A DNA stretch of 5,792 nucleotides from assembly GCA_022616395.1 (NCBI GenBank), contig JAKEEV010000141.1, forward strand, positions 1 to 5,792, written 5' to 3'. Origin of the DNA: Planctomycetia bacterium. Its GTDB lineage: Bacteria; Planctomycetota; Planctomycetia; Gemmatales; Gemmataceae. Numbering within the stretch: position 1 is the first letter of the stretch; each line of letters opens with the position of its first letter. Under the pieces are notes generated by a model, which worked only from the letters and a program-made list of their open reading frames with translations, searched no databases and was not told the origin of the DNA. Positions 5,729 to 5,792 of the stretch are shown one piece after another. A program made the position numbers and the translations under genes.

Positions 5729-5792
5729 ATGGATCGGTTGGAATCGCTTTTTGAGCGACAACGCCAAGCCGAAGCTCACCATCGTGAAGAGA
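5729..5792 (+). CDS. Start of an unidentified hydrophilic protein, cut by the window edge
   Basis: Twenty-one codons are visible, beginning MDRLESLFERQRQAEAHHRE, and the frame is still open at the right edge. The stretch is highly charged with heptad-like spacing of Leu and Phe, so it probably begins an amphipathic helix or coiled coil. It has the strongest ribosome site in the window and starts 9 nt after the stop of the small membrane protein gene. The visible part is too short to name a family. Confidence 0.6.
   Translation, partial: MDRLESLFERQRQAEAHHREE

Overview
The window is GC-rich and its gene content points to a planctomycete-like bacterium, possibly near Gemmataceae. The clues are an integron-type tyrosine recombinase, a PD-(D/E)XK/DUF4351 protein of the Rpn-like kind, a P1B metal ATPase fused to an HflK-like domain, and weak or absent Shine-Dalgarno sites on most genes. 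The taxonomic call is an inference from family distribution, with no marker gene to confirm it.

Layout, left to right. (1) 1-928, minus strand: an integron-type integrase (IntI family) running off the left edge. It has all its catalytic residues but is broken by an apparent one-base deletion in a short homopolymer near 658-660. (2) 929-1067: a short region upstream of the integrase with a good outward-facing sigma70-like promoter (961-989) and a symmetric cluster of ACGT boxes. (3) 1052-1119: an orphan, truncated copy of the 5' end of the large gene that starts at 2147. (4) 1147-2058, minus strand: a 303-residue Rpn/DUF4351-type putative nuclease lying exactly between the two copies of that 5' end. 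(5) 2147-5548, plus strand: one uninterrupted 1133-residue gene. Its N-terminal ~715 residues are a CPC-type P1B heavy-metal ATPase. Its C-terminal ~375 residues are a membrane-anchored SPFH/Band 7 protein of the HflK type. A ~137 bp imperfect palindromic element sits in frame inside the ATPase P domain. (6) 5588-5792: a 43-residue single-pass membrane peptide followed at close spacing by the start of a second, unidentified hydrophilic gene that leaves the window.

The main object of interest is the ATPase-HflK fusion. It joins a metal exporter to a domain that in other bacteria scaffolds or restrains the FtsH membrane protease. The predicted topology (8 ATPase helices, then one more) would put the SPFH domain outside the cytoplasm, as in free-standing HflK. 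The left part of the window looks like accessory DNA: a recombinase, an Rpn-like gene and a duplicated gene start. The layout suggests that an insertion or duplication event separated the ATPase gene from an ancestral promoter.
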